64,000 nt of DNA from Pacificimonas sp963710205. Its GTDB lineage: Bacteria; Pseudomonadota; Alphaproteobacteria; Sphingomonadales; Sphingomonadaceae. Each line of letters begins with the position of its first letter. Positions within the stretch are counted from its first letter, which is position 1. The notes beneath the pieces are model-generated. The model worked only from the letters and a program-made list of their open reading frames with translations. It did no database searches and had not been told where the DNA came from. Positions 8,676 through 18,142 of this stretch are shown here, piece by piece. The translations under genes and the position numbers were made by a program. Location: positions 124,001 to 188,000 of the forward strand of contig CAVPZG010000005.1 of the NCBI GenBank assembly GCA_963710205.1, in the 5' to 3' direction.

Positions 8676-11600
8676 ATGACAAATGCTCAAAATAAAGGAA
8701 TTGCGTCTGGACGTGGTCTGCTGACCACGCTGCTTTGCGGGGCCGCAATCGCGGCACTTGGGTCGGGGACGGTTGTCCGGGCGCAGGACACATCCACACC
8801 CGTCGACGTCAGCGAAGCCGATGCGGCGGACGGCGACGTGATCGTCGTGACCGGCATCCGCACGTCGCTTGCCACCGCGCTTGCCGAGGAACGTGCGGCG
8901 AACAATATCATCGAGGTCATCCAGGCGGAGGACATCGGCAAACTGCCCGATCAGAACCTGGCCGAGGTTCTTGAAAACGTGACGGGTGTGCAGATTACCC
9001 GGACCGCCGGCGTCGGCACCGCGGTGCAGATCCGCGGCACGAACGCGAACCGGACCGAAATCAATGGCGTGTCGACGGTTTCGTCAGGAGCGGGCCGGTC
9101 CGGCATCAGCTTCGAGGATCTTCCCGCCGCACTGATTTCCTCTGTCGAGGTCACGAAGGTGCCAACGGCGCGAACGATCGAGGGTTCGGTCGGCGGTACG
9201 ATCAATCTGCGCACGATCCGTCCGCTTTCCCTGAACGAGCCGCTGTTCGCGGCGCGCGCGCAGGCGGAATATAGCGATCTTGCCCAGTCCACCCTGCCGC
9301 GCCTTTCCGCAACGGTCGGAAAGGTCTGGGACGTTGGCGGCGGTGAGGTCGGTGTCGTAGTCAGCGGCAGCTATGCCCGTCAGGATGTGGCCGCTTTTCG
9401 TCCCCGCGTCGATCGCGACGGCGTGGTGCTGCCGGGGTCAAGCCCCAGCGCGGAAGCATTCCCATTCCTCCGCATCCAGTTCCTTAATCAGGAAACTGAC
9501 AATTTCGAATATGAAACCTACAACATAACGACGGCGGTTGAGATCAAACCCATAGATAACCTGCGTTTCTATGGCGATATTACCTATAACGACCAGACAC
9601 GCGCACAGGAATCGAACCGTGTCCAGTTTTCGGGCGTGTCGGCCGGCGACGTTGTCGCCAACACCTCAAATACCAGCTTCGAAACGGTCGACTTTGGTTC
9701 TGGCGAAGGCCCCAACGGCCCAATCGAACTGGGAAGCGTCCAGGCTACCACCAGTGGGATCCTGGGCGTCGGCGCTTTTGACACCAACCTGCGGACTTCC
9801 AGCGATACGGGCGCACGCGTCACGCAGAGCGGCGTCTATGATCTCGGCATGGAATGGGACGTGACCGACCGGCTGAAGCTGGGCGTGGAGGGATCCATTT
9901 CCACATCGAAGTCGCAGAATCCGAATTTTTCGACGACGCTCGACTTCATCAATCCAAATTCGGCGCAGCCCATGCTAGGCAGGAGCCTGGACAATGCCAT
10001 CCCGGTGATCTTCGACCTGCGTGGCGGCATATTGCAGTTCGACGTTGCCCCCGGACTGGCGACGTCGCCGACATCCGAACAGCTCCTCGATCCCGCGAAC
10101 TACCAGCTTCGCCAGATCCAGCAGAGTTTCGACACGCGCGACAACCGGGAAAGCGCGATCCGGGTCGATCTGAGCTATGACATGAGCGACATGGTTCCGT
10201 TCATTTCGTCCGTGGATGCGGGTTACCGCCAGAGCCGGACGAGGGCGATCAACAACGACAGTACGGAAAATACGAACTTCACGAACTCCACGTCCGCCTT
10301 CAATCGTCCAAATGGCAATCTGTTTTCCGATATCCTGATCGCCGCGCCGGATAATTTCGGGGATGCCGACGGCCGGGAACTGTTCGTACGGGATTTCCTG
10401 ATCGTCGATGGCGCCCTGTCGTTTGACGATCCCGAAGCGGTGCTTTCGGCGCTGAACGCGGCCATCACGGCCAGCAATGCGGCCGCCACCCAAGGGCCGC
10501 CCGCCGAGCAGATTGGCGTCCCCAGCGATGATCTTGGTGCGTTCTTCTCCATCAGGGAAAAGACCGACGCCGTTTATGGCCAGGTCAATTTCGATGGCGA
10601 GGACCTGGGCATACCTGTGCGCGGTAGCGCGGGCGTCCGCTATGTGAAGACGAACCTGACATCTGTCGGGAACAACGTCGACGCGGGCGCAGTGATCGGC
10701 CAGGTGGTCACTCAAAGCTCTTATGATTTCTTCCTGCCGCGCGTCAGCATGGTCGTCGACGTTTCCGACGATATCCTGCTTCGCGGTGGCATTTCACGCG
10801 ACATCAGGCGCCCGAATTTCAACGATCTGTCGACTTCGGTCACCTTTGGGACGAGCGCCAACGCCCCCGTTCCGACAGGCAATCCGGACCTGATCCCGGA
10901 AGTCGTCTGGTCATATGACGCCGCAGTGGATTATTATTTCGCCCCGGCCAGCCTGATCAGCGTCGGTTTCTTTCACAAGAGCCGGACCAACCTGTTTGCG
11001 GATACGCTTGAATTCCCGGCGAACAATCTGGTTGGCAACCAGCTGAACATCGACATCACGCCGCCGTGCGAGGATGGCGGCATCTTCAACCCCATCGCGG
11101 ACCGCAACATCAACAATCCGATCCAGGGACAGGGCATCTGTGTGCCGCTGCAATCGACCTTCAATGTCGACGGCACGACGACCCAGACGGGTGTGGAGGT
11201 CGCCTTCCAATATGATCTGTCGCAGTTCGAAGACACACTGGGCTTCGCTTCGGGCTTCGGCTTCATCGGCAACTTCACGTACCAGAAGACGGGTGGCTCC
11301 GCAGCGGATTTCCGCGCCGTCGGGGGACCGCGCAACATCTTCGACGCCTTGGGCGTGACGGCACCGACGCAGCGCATCGGCCTGCTGGATCTGTCAAAAT
11401 ACGCCTATAACGCCACGTTGTTCTACGACATGTTCGGCCTGAATGCGCGCGTGCGCTACACCTGGCGTTCCTCTTTCGAGAGCGGAGATGATGCGTTTCA
11501 ATTCGGTGTGCCGCTTGTGAATGCCAGCCGCGGGCAGCTGAACGCCAGCCTCAATTACGACATCACCGATAATATCAATGTGGGCGTCGAGGGGATAAAC

Positions 11601-11708
11601 CTGCTGCGCGAGGACGCGAACCAATATTGTGTGAACAATAAGGCGCTGCTGTGTTTCAACGGTCTGACGGACAGGCGCATAACCGGCGGGCTTAGCGTTA
11701 CGTTCTAG
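8676..11708 (+). CDS. TonB-dependent receptor, alginate-locus
   Basis: Full-length outer membrane receptor of 1010 residues. ATG 8676 is chosen because GGGGAGGA sits five bases upstream and the protein then begins with a normal signal peptide ending near VRAQDTST. A TonB-box-like DVIVVTGIR is followed by the plug domain (KLPDQNLAEVLENVTGVQI, VQIRGTNANRTEINGVS, IEGSVGGTINLRTIRPL) and a large barrel ending in the terminal aromatic SVTF. It lies between kduD and the GntR/PL6/PL17 genes and behind an ATTGGTATG inverted repeat, so import of alginate oligomers is the likely role. A strong hairpin follows its stop codon. Confidence 0.95.
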   Translation: MTNAQNKGIASGRGLLTTLLCGAAIAALGSGTVVRAQDTSTPVDVSEADAADGDVIVVTGIRTSLATALAEERAANNIIEVIQAEDIGKLPDQNLAEVLENVTGVQITRTAGVGTAVQIRGTNANRTEINGVSTVSSGAGRSGISFEDLPAALISSVEVTKVPTARTIEGSVGGTINLRTIRPLSLNEPLFAARAQAEYSDLAQSTLPRLSATVGKVWDVGGGEVGVVVSGSYARQDVAAFRPRVDRDGVVLPGSSPSAEAFPFLRIQFLNQETDNFEYETYNITTAVEIKPIDNLRFYGDITYNDQTRAQESNRVQFSGVSAGDVVANTSNTSFETVDFGSGEGPNGPIELGSVQATTSGILGVGAFDTNLRTSSDTGARVTQSGVYDLGMEWDVTDRLKLGVEGSISTSKSQNPNFSTTLDFINPNSAQPMLGRSLDNAIPVIFDLRGGILQFDVAPGLATSPTSEQLLDPANYQLRQIQQSFDTRDNRESAIRVDLSYDMSDMVPFISSVDAGYRQSRTRAINNDSTENTNFTNSTSAFNRPNGNLFSDILIAAPDNFGDADGRELFVRDFLIVDGALSFDDPEAVLSALNAAITASNAAATQGPPAEQIGVPSDDLGAFFSIREKTDAVYGQVNFDGEDLGIPVRGSAGVRYVKTNLTSVGNNVDAGAVIGQVVTQSSYDFFLPRVSMVVDVSDDILLRGGISRDIRRPNFNDLSTSVTFGTSANAPVPTGNPDLIPEVVWSYDAAVDYYFAPASLISVGFFHKSRTNLFADTLEFPANNLVGNQLNIDITPPCEDGGIFNPIADRNINNPIQGQGICVPLQSTFNVDGTTTQTGVEVAFQYDLSQFEDTLGFASGFGFIGNFTYQKTGGSAADFRAVGGPRNIFDALGVTAPTQRIGLLDLSKYAYNATLFYDMFGLNARVRYTWRSSFESGDDAFQFGVPLVNASRGQLNASLNYDITDNINVGVEGINLLREDANQYCVNNKALLCFNGLTDRRITGGLSVTF

Positions 11709-11720
11709 CTGAGGTCTCGA

Positions 11721-11750
11721 GGCCCTGAATCCGATCGCGGGTTCAGGGCC
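11721..11750 (+). terminator. hairpin after the second TonB receptor
   Basis: GGCCCTGAA and TTCAGGGCC form a 9-bp perfect stem that can be extended inward with a wobble pair, 12 bp after the receptor stop codon. There is no T-run behind it, so it would be a weak or Rho-assisted terminator or an mRNA-stabilising stem. Confidence 0.5.
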
Positions 11751-11783
11751 CGAGCCCCCTAGACGGATCAAAGCCGCCCCGGA

Positions 11784-11831
11784 ACTGGTATGCGCCGGTG
11801 GCATGGACCTGAATGTCACACTGCCTATAAT
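11784..11831 (+). promoter_or_regulatory. candidate GntR promoter with degenerate operator
   Basis: A consensus -10 hexamer TATAAT lies at 11826-11831, 29 bp upstream of the GntR start codon. The -35 region (about 11802-11808, CATGGAC) overlaps ACTGGTATG-N9-CATGGACC, which matches the left arm and spacing of the perfect operator at 8564-8590 but is degenerate in the right arm. This suggests autoregulation. The -35 is poor, so confidence is moderate. Confidence 0.4.
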
Positions 11832-11860
11832 GAGACATCAACTTCTGGGATGTCCGAACC

Positions 11861-12604
11861 ATGAGCGGAAAAAGGCTTTTTCATTCCGTAGCGGAAAAAA
11901 TCTCCGCGCTGATCGACGAAGGTACCTATCCCCCGGGAACGCGCCTGCCAGGCGAACGTGAGCTGGCCGAACGGTTCAATGTCAGCCGCGTCACCATCCG
12001 CGAGGCCGAAATCGCCCTGCAGGCCGTAGGCAAAATCGAGATCAAGACGGGTAGCGGCGTCTATGTGGCGGAAACGCCGTCTGGGGACGCGGAGGCCCTG
12101 CCTGCCGTCAGTGCCTTTGAGCTGACGGAAGCGCGGGCGCTGTTCGAATCCGAGGCGGCGGCACTGGCCGCCGTCAATATCGACGAGGCCGCCTTGGAAA
12201 AACTCGATGAACTGATCGAGGCCATGGGAACACCTGGCGATGACGATGCCTCCAACGAGGCGGATCGACTGTTTCACCTGACGATCGCAGAGGCCTCCGG
12301 CAACAAGGCTATCGTTCATACCGTCCAGACATTGTGGCGGATGCGGGCGGAGATCCCGCAGGTGAAGAGCGCCTATGACAGTGTCTGCGTCGACGATGCC
12401 GCCTATCGTCGCAACGAGCATCTGGATGTTCTGAAGGCATTGAAGGCAGGCGACCCGGCCGCTGCGAGGCAGGCCATGCGGAGGCATTTCTACCGGCTGA
12501 TCGAAGCCATGCTGGACGCAACCGAAGCGCGTGCGCTGCAGGAAGTTCAGGAGCGGGCGGACAGGAGCCGGAAACGGTATCTGGAGCGTGTGGCCGACAT
12601 CTAG
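11861..12604 (+). CDS. GntR-family regulator, FadR/UxuR-like with FCD domain
   Basis: Transcriptional regulator of 247 residues. The N-terminal winged helix (about residues 5-75) carries the GntR signature GTRLPGERELAERFNVSRVT. The C-terminal all-helical FCD domain shows the metal-site pattern Asp and His in EADRLFHLTIAEASGN, then His in RRNEHLDVLKAL and His in MRRHFYRL. This subfamily includes the hexuronate regulators UxuR and ExuR. It lies between the second receptor and the PL6/PL17 lyases, all on one strand. ATTGGTATG sites flank it on both sides, so it probably represses both the receptor and the lyase operon until a uronate signal binds. Confidence 0.92.
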   Translation: MSGKRLFHSVAEKISALIDEGTYPPGTRLPGERELAERFNVSRVTIREAEIALQAVGKIEIKTGSGVYVAETPSGDAEALPAVSAFELTEARALFESEAAALAAVNIDEAALEKLDELIEAMGTPGDDDASNEADRLFHLTIAEASGNKAIVHTVQTLWRMRAEIPQVKSAYDSVCVDDAAYRRNEHLDVLKALKAGDPAAARQAMRRHFYRLIEAMLDATEARALQEVQERADRSRKRYLERVADI

Positions 12605-12620
12605 TTGTGCAGGTAGCGCT

Positions 12621-12660
12621 AATTGGTATGAAGCGTTACCCGTCTATCTTAATGCCAATT
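12621..12660. promoter_or_regulatory. ATTGGTATG half-sites upstream of the lyase operon
   Basis: AATTGGTATG at 12621-12630 repeats the half-site of the perfect operator at 8564. An imperfect opposite copy, AATGCCAATT, is at 12651-12660, running into the CCAATTGG palindrome. The pair stands about 60-95 bp upstream of the PL6 start codon. Spacing differs from the 8564 site, so cooperative or independent half-site binding is uncertain. Confidence 0.4.
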
Positions 12661-12717
12661 GGTTGACTCTGAATTCGGGCAGACATAGGGCCAGCAACGG
12701 GAAGAGGAGGTGCCGAG

Positions 12718-15015
12718 ATGATGTTCAGGCAGTTTGGCGTCGCGATATACCTGCTGACGTCCGCCGTTGGCATTTCCTGTCCCGCTGTCGCCCAGACCGG
12801 CTCGGACGCGGCATCTGCGTTAAAGGCGGACTCCAGCCGGATACTCGTTCGCAATCAGGGCGAATATGAACTAGCGGCGGAGCGTGTTCGCCCCGGCGAC
12901 ACGATCGTTCTGGCTGATGGAACATGGCGTGATTTCGAGATCGTTCTGACCGGGCAGGGGACGGCGGCGCAACCAATCACCCTGACCGCGGCAACGCCAG
13001 GCAAGGTCATACTAAGCGGCAGATCGAACCTGAGGATCGGCGGCCGCCACATCGTCGTCAGCGGTCTCACCTTTCGGGACGGTTATTCGCCGACCAGTGA
13101 GGTCATCTCATTCCGCCGGTCCAAACAGGAACTGGCGACCGACAGCCGCGTAACAGAAACCGTCATCGTCGATTTCAACAAACCCGACCGGTATGAGTCC
13201 GATTACTGGGTCGGCATTTACGGCCAGCGCAATCGCTTTGACCACAATCATCTGGAAGGAAAGCGCAATCAGGGCGTGACCCTTGCCGTGCGACTGGATC
13301 AGGAAGGCAGCCGCGAAAACGGACACCGGATCGACCACAACTTCTTTGGCCCGCGTCCCGTCCTCGGCTCAAATGGGGGCGAAACGCTGCGGATCGGTAC
13401 CAGCCAGTATTCCATGTTCACGAGCGGCACGATCGTAGAGAATAACTGGTTCGAACATTGCGACGGCGAGGTCGAGATCATTTCCTCAAAATCCGGCGGC
13501 AATGTCTTTCGGGGCAATGTCTTTTTTGAATCGCGCGGTGCGCTCACCCTGCGCCATGGCGACGGCAATGTCGTCGAACGCAACATCTTCCTGGGCGGCG
13601 GCAAGGATCATACGGGCGGCATCCGCGTCATCAATCGCAACCAGGTGGTGCGGGACAATTACATGGAGGGGCTGCGCGGTGATGGTTTCGGGAGTGCGCT
13701 TGCCATCATGAATGGCGTCCCCAATTCCCCGGTCAACCGCTATGTGCAGGTCACGAACGCGGTCATCGAACGCAACAGCATATTGGATAGCAGCCGCGTC
13801 ACCCTGGCTGCGGGAGCCGACGAGGAGCGCTCGGCCGCGCCGCGGGACAGCAGCTTTGCCAGCAATCTGCTCGTCGCCGCCGGCGCCGGGAAAATGATCG
13901 ATATCAAAGGCGATATCAGCGGCCTCGCTTTTTCAGGCAATATCCTGGACGGCGAACCTGCCGGTCACGACATTGCCGGGATCGATCGCCGCAAGGTGGA
14001 CCTGCGGCGTGCAGATAACGGCCTTCTCTATCCGGTCGATGCAGCCCTGGCGGCCATCGGCGCACCCCGCGACCTCAAGCCTGTGAGGCGCGAAGATACG
14101 GGCGCCCCATGGTATGGCAAAGTGTCTTCGGGGGCAGGGTTTGACACGGGCGCGCGGCAGCAGGTGATGCCGGGCGAAGACAGCCTGACCATGGCCGTGA
14201 ACGCGTCTTCTCCTGGCGGGACACTCGCCCTTTCCGCTGGCGATTATGTCGTCAATCAGACGCTTGCCGTCAGTCACGCCCTGTCGATCACCGGTCCGGC
14301 CGACGCAACGGCGATTCTGCATTTCCGCCGCCCCACGCTGTTCCAGCTAAGTGACGGCGGCAGCCTCAGCCTCTCGGACCTTTCGATTTCGGGTGACGAG
14401 GCCCCCGACGCAGTTGGCAATGCCGTCATCCGCTCAGAAGCAGTGCCGCTACTGAAGAACAGCAACATCCGCCTCGTCCGGGTCGACGTCCGCGACCTCG
14501 ACGTCAACAAGGCGTTTTCCGTCGTGAAACTGGATAAGAACGCCTTCGCCGACCGCGTCACGATCGCTGACAGCAGGTTTGCCAATATCAGCGGCTCCGT
14601 CCTGTCCGCCGTTTCGGAAACCGATGACTATGGTCGCTACAATGCCGAGTATGTCGATATCAGCGGATCAAAATTCGTCGATATCGGTGGTCCTGTTGTC
14701 GCCATCTATCGTGGCGGTACGGACGAGAGTAGTTTTGGGCCGCATGTGACCATTACGGGCATAGACGTCGCCGGGTCCGGCAAGATCGGTGCCGGCGGAG
14801 CCCCCGCCGTAATCATGCTGCACGGCGTGCAGCGTGCCGATATCAGCGGTTCCCGATTTGTGGATTCCGCGCCCATCCATGTCATCCATACGGTCGGCAA
14901 ACCGGAAACTGTCATTTCGAAAAACGAGTTTGCCGGTACGTCCGCGCCAGTGATCGAGGAACTGATCTGGAATGGCCCCGCCCGTGCCCGGCTGAGCGAG
15001 AATCGCGGGCTGTGA
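12718..15015 (+). CDS. alginate lyase, polysaccharide lyase family 6
   Basis: Secreted lyase of 765 residues. ATG 12718 follows GAGGAGG by seven bases, and a signal peptide ends near AVAQTG. The N-terminal half is a right-handed beta-helix of the PL6 / chondroitinase B family, with repeated RIxxNxF, VVERNIF and VIERNSIL rungs. NGGETLRIGTSQYS, GEVEIISSKSGGN and LTLRHGDGN carry the expected residues: Glu251, Glu253, Lys258 and Arg279. Their spacing (+2, +5, +21) equals the Ca-site glutamates and catalytic Lys/Arg of chondroitinase B. A second beta-helix-like half extends to the C-terminus, as in long two-domain PL6 enzymes. It would cleave alginate in the periplasm or at the surface, feeding the PL17 enzyme whose start overlaps its stop. 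Confidence 0.92.
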   Translation: MMFRQFGVAIYLLTSAVGISCPAVAQTGSDAASALKADSSRILVRNQGEYELAAERVRPGDTIVLADGTWRDFEIVLTGQGTAAQPITLTAATPGKVILSGRSNLRIGGRHIVVSGLTFRDGYSPTSEVISFRRSKQELATDSRVTETVIVDFNKPDRYESDYWVGIYGQRNRFDHNHLEGKRNQGVTLAVRLDQEGSRENGHRIDHNFFGPRPVLGSNGGETLRIGTSQYSMFTSGTIVENNWFEHCDGEVEIISSKSGGNVFRGNVFFESRGALTLRHGDGNVVERNIFLGGGKDHTGGIRVINRNQVVRDNYMEGLRGDGFGSALAIMNGVPNSPVNRYVQVTNAVIERNSILDSSRVTLAAGADEERSAAPRDSSFASNLLVAAGAGKMIDIKGDISGLAFSGNILDGEPAGHDIAGIDRRKVDLRRADNGLLYPVDAALAAIGAPRDLKPVRREDTGAPWYGKVSSGAGFDTGARQQVMPGEDSLTMAVNASSPGGTLALSAGDYVVNQTLAVSHALSITGPADATAILHFRRPTLFQLSDGGSLSLSDLSISGDEAPDAVGNAVIRSEAVPLLKNSNIRLVRVDVRDLDVNKAFSVVKLDKNAFADRVTIADSRFANISGSVLSAVSETDDYGRYNAEYVDISGSKFVDIGGPVVAIYRGGTDESSFGPHVTITGIDVAGSGKIGAGGAPAVIMLHGVQRADISGSRFVDSAPIHVIHTVGKPETVISKNEFAGTSAPVIEELIWNGPARARLSENRGL

Positions 15016-17162
15016 AAGCAGCCCTCATCAGCGCCGCAATCGCGGCAATGGCCGCCGGGACCGTGCCGGCGGTTGCCATGCCCGCCGATGCCCCTGCGGA
15101 CTGTCCCATCCTCGACGCCGAACTGGCGCGCGCCGTGGCATTCATTGCCGATTTCCAGTCCGATGGCATCGATGTGCCGGTGCCAAGGGATCCGGGCGGC
15201 GGCTATACGCATGAGCGGCACAAGCTGAATTACAAGGCGATCTACACGGCGGGGATGCTCTTTCGCATCACTGGCGAGCGCCGCTATGCCGATCTGGCGC
15301 GCGACCTATTTCTGAAATATGCCGAACTTTATCCAGGACTTGGCGATCATCCCGCAAAGGCGAACCAGCAAGCCGGGCGGCTGTTCTGGCAAAGTCTGAA
15401 CGACAGCGTCGCGCAGGTCCACATGGCGCTTGGCTACGCCGAGGTGAAGGATGCCTTCACGGCCGCCGAGCGCGCGAAGATCGAGACGGATTTCCTTCGC
15501 CCCGCCGCGGCGTTCCTGTCGGCAGGGCAGGCGTCAACATTCAGCCGCATTCACAACCACGCGACATGGGCAGCGGCGGGCGTCGGGATAACGGGTTATG
15601 TGCTGGACGAGCCGGAATATGTCGAACGCGCGCTCTTTGGTCTCGACAAGTCCGGCACGTCCGGATTTCTGGCGCAGACCAACCAGCTGTTTTCTCCGGA
15701 CGGTTATTATGCGGAAGGGCCATATTACCAGCGCTATGCGCTGATGCCGTTCATGCTGTTCGCCGATGCGGTCAACAAGAATGAGCCGGGCCGCCGCATC
15801 TTCGCGCATCGCGACGGCATCCTGCTGAAGGCGCTCAGTACGACGATAGAACTGACATATGATGGCTATTTCCTTCCTCTGAACGACGCCGTGAAGGACA
15901 AGAGCCTGAGGACCGAAGAACTCTATCACGGTATCGCGGTGGGCTATGGCAATACGGCCAATCCCCGCCTGCTGTCGATTGCGGAGGACCAGGGGCGCGT
16001 GGCGCTGTCGGCTGACGGTGTCGCCGTGGCGCGCGCGATCTGCGCGGGACTGGCGCAGCCTCTTGCCATGACCTCCAGGCTGCTTCGCGACGGCGCGAAC
16101 GGCGACGAAGGGGCGCTCGCGATTTTCCGCACGGGCACAGGCCCGGATCACATGGCGCTGATCGCCAAGAACACGTCGCAGGGCATGGGGCACGGCCATT
16201 TCGACAAGCTGAACTGGCTGTTTTACGACAATGGGGAGGAAGTCGTGCGCGACTATGGCGCGGCGCGCTTTCTCAATATCGAGGCGAAGGATGGCGGCCG
16301 CTACCTGCCGGAGAATACCAGTTGGGCAAAGCAGACGGTCGCGCACAATACGTTGGTCGTAGACGGCGAAAGTCACTTTGGCGGCGATGCCGATCTGGCG
16401 CAGCAGTTCGCGCCCTCCCAGCTTGGCTATATCGACACGCCCGAACTGAAACTGAGCCGCGCCAGGATAGACAGCGCCTATCCGGACGTGACCATGACCC
16501 GCACGCTGGCGATGGTCCAGGTGACCGGACTGGAAAAACCCGTTGTCGTCGATCTGCTGCGCGTCGAGGCGGACAGGCCGCACCGCTATGACCTGCCGCT
16601 GCATTATCAGGGGCAGCTCATGCGTGTCGGGCCGGAACTGAATAGGTATACGGAAGCGCGCCCGGTACTTGGAGCGGCGAATGGCTATCAGCATATCTGG
16701 GTCGATGCCCGCGGTGAGCCCGAGGCGGGAAACGCGGCCGTGACCTGGTTGCTGGGCCGCCGCTTCTATACCTATCGCTTCATTCCGCAGAAGGGCGCGG
16801 AGCTGATCCTGGGTGAAAGCGGGGCGAACGATCCTCAGTTCAACCTGCGCCGGGAACCGCTGATCATCCAACGTGTCGAGCGCGCGGGCGGTACCAGCTT
16901 CGTCAGTCTGCTGGAAGCGCATGGAAACCATGATGGCGCTGCCGAGCGCACGGTGGCCAGCGACAGCCAGATCCGAAGCCTGACGCATGAGCGTCAGGGC
17001 GCCGTGGACATCGTGCGCATTGAAACCCTGGCGGGCGGCGTCACGCTGCTTGCCATCGCCGACGGCGCCCCTGATGCGGCGCATGGCATAAGCGTCGATG
17101 GCACTATGCTGGAGTGGACCGGCACTGCCGCACGGTTCGAGCCCGGTGGCAAGACCAACTGA
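15012..17162 (+). CDS. oligoalginate lyase, polysaccharide lyase family 17
   Basis: Exo-acting alginate lyase of 716 residues. The start is GTG 15012, overlapping the PL6 stop as GTGA, and a short signal peptide ends near AVAMPA. The N-terminal alpha/alpha-toroid alginate-lyase domain has FSRIHNHATW with Asn182-His183 and GPYYQRYA with Tyr239. The same spacing is seen for the catalytic Asn-His and Tyr of Alg17c. A C-terminal heparinase II/III-like beta-sheet domain carries GMGHGHFDKLNWLFYDNG and VVRDYG. It would release the unsaturated uronate monomer that becomes 4-deoxy-5-hexoseulose uronate. Translational coupling to the endolytic-type PL6 gene gives a depolymerising pair. Confidence 0.93.
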   Translation: MKAALISAAIAAMAAGTVPAVAMPADAPADCPILDAELARAVAFIADFQSDGIDVPVPRDPGGGYTHERHKLNYKAIYTAGMLFRITGERRYADLARDLFLKYAELYPGLGDHPAKANQQAGRLFWQSLNDSVAQVHMALGYAEVKDAFTAAERAKIETDFLRPAAAFLSAGQASTFSRIHNHATWAAAGVGITGYVLDEPEYVERALFGLDKSGTSGFLAQTNQLFSPDGYYAEGPYYQRYALMPFMLFADAVNKNEPGRRIFAHRDGILLKALSTTIELTYDGYFLPLNDAVKDKSLRTEELYHGIAVGYGNTANPRLLSIAEDQGRVALSADGVAVARAICAGLAQPLAMTSRLLRDGANGDEGALAIFRTGTGPDHMALIAKNTSQGMGHGHFDKLNWLFYDNGEEVVRDYGAARFLNIEAKDGGRYLPENTSWAKQTVAHNTLVVDGESHFGGDADLAQQFAPSQLGYIDTPELKLSRARIDSAYPDVTMTRTLAMVQVTGLEKPVVVDLLRVEADRPHRYDLPLHYQGQLMRVGPELNRYTEARPVLGAANGYQHIWVDARGEPEAGNAAVTWLLGRRFYTYRFIPQKGAELILGESGANDPQFNLRREPLIIQRVERAGGTSFVSLLEAHGNHDGAAERTVASDSQIRSLTHERQGAVDIVRIETLAGGVTLLAIADGAPDAAHGISVDGTMLEWTGTAARFEPGGKTN

Positions 17163-17281
17163 TGTGCGGGGCGCGTTTCTGCCGGATTGCCGGACCGTAT
17201 TCGCTGCGCCGAGAGAAGCCCGCTGACACCTGAAGCGGCCTGAGCGCCGCCCCATCCTCCCTTTGAAAGGCAAAATCAGTC

Positions 17282-18037
17282 ATGACCAACCTATCCGGAA
17301 AGACAGCGATCGTAACAGGCGGCGGACGCGATATCGGCCGCGCGATTTCGCTCCAGCTCGCTGCCGACGGCGCCAATGTCGTCGTGAACTACGCACATGA
17401 TGAAAAAGGGGCCGCCGCGACCGTGCAGGAAATCGAGGCGGCGGGCGGCAAGGCGATAGCGGTCAAGGCCGATCTGACGAGCGCCGCTGACGTCGCCGCG
17501 CTCGTGAGGGCGACAACCGACGCCTATGGCAACGAGATTGCGGTCCTTGTGAACAATGCGGGCGGCATGGTGGCGCGCAAGAGCCTCTCGGAAATGGACG
17601 ATGAATTTTTCGACCATGTGATGCGCCTGAACGTAACGTCGACGTTCATGGTGACGCAGGCCGTCGCTCCGCATATGCCGGAGGGCGCGGCCATCGTGAA
17701 CCTGGCGTCGCAGGCGGGACGCGACGGCGGCGGTCCGGGTGCGGCAGCCTATGCCAGCGCGAAGGGGGCGGTGATGACATTCACGCGGGCGATGGCGAAA
17801 GAGCTTGGTCCCAAGGGCGTGCGGGTCAATTCGCTTTGCCCCGGCATGATCGCCACCAGCTTCCACGACACCTTCACGAAAGACGAAGTGCGCGCGAACG
17901 TCGCCAACTCGACGCCGCTGCGCCGTCAGGGTGACGCGAAGGAAATTGCCGCCGCCGTCGCCTATCTCGCGTCCGACAAGGCATCCTTTATCACAGGTGC
18001 GAATATCGACATCAACGGCGGCCTCGCCTTCTCCTGA
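17282..18037 (+). CDS. SDR oxidoreductase, candidate DEH reductase
   Basis: Short-chain dehydrogenase of 251 residues with TGGGRDIG (12-19), LNVTS with Asn118, Ser143, Tyr157 and Lys161 (YASAK). The residue ending the second strand (VVVNYAHD) is Asn rather than Asp, which leaves NADPH use possible. It is the last gene of the alginate locus, 119 bp after the PL17 gene. In other alginate degraders an SDR reduces the lyase monomer product (DEH) to 2-keto-3-deoxygluconate, and this gene is placed for that job. It could instead act on another sugar acid; sequence alone does not decide. The gene converges on the DUF2254 gene with a 105-bp gap and no clear terminator. Confidence 0.85.
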   Translation: MTNLSGKTAIVTGGGRDIGRAISLQLAADGANVVVNYAHDEKGAAATVQEIEAAGGKAIAVKADLTSAADVAALVRATTDAYGNEIAVLVNNAGGMVARKSLSEMDDEFFDHVMRLNVTSTFMVTQAVAPHMPEGAAIVNLASQAGRDGGGPGAAAYASAKGAVMTFTRAMAKELGPKGVRVNSLCPGMIATSFHDTFTKDEVRANVANSTPLRRQGDAKEIAAAVAYLASDKASFITGANIDINGGLAFS

Positions 18038-18142
18038 TTGGGGCGGGACAATCCGCGTCGGCATGGATGACGTCGCCGCCAAGGGTGAACAGGCAGCGCG
18101 GCAGGCGAGTGGCCGCTTTCAGAAAATGTCAGCGCGCAACGG

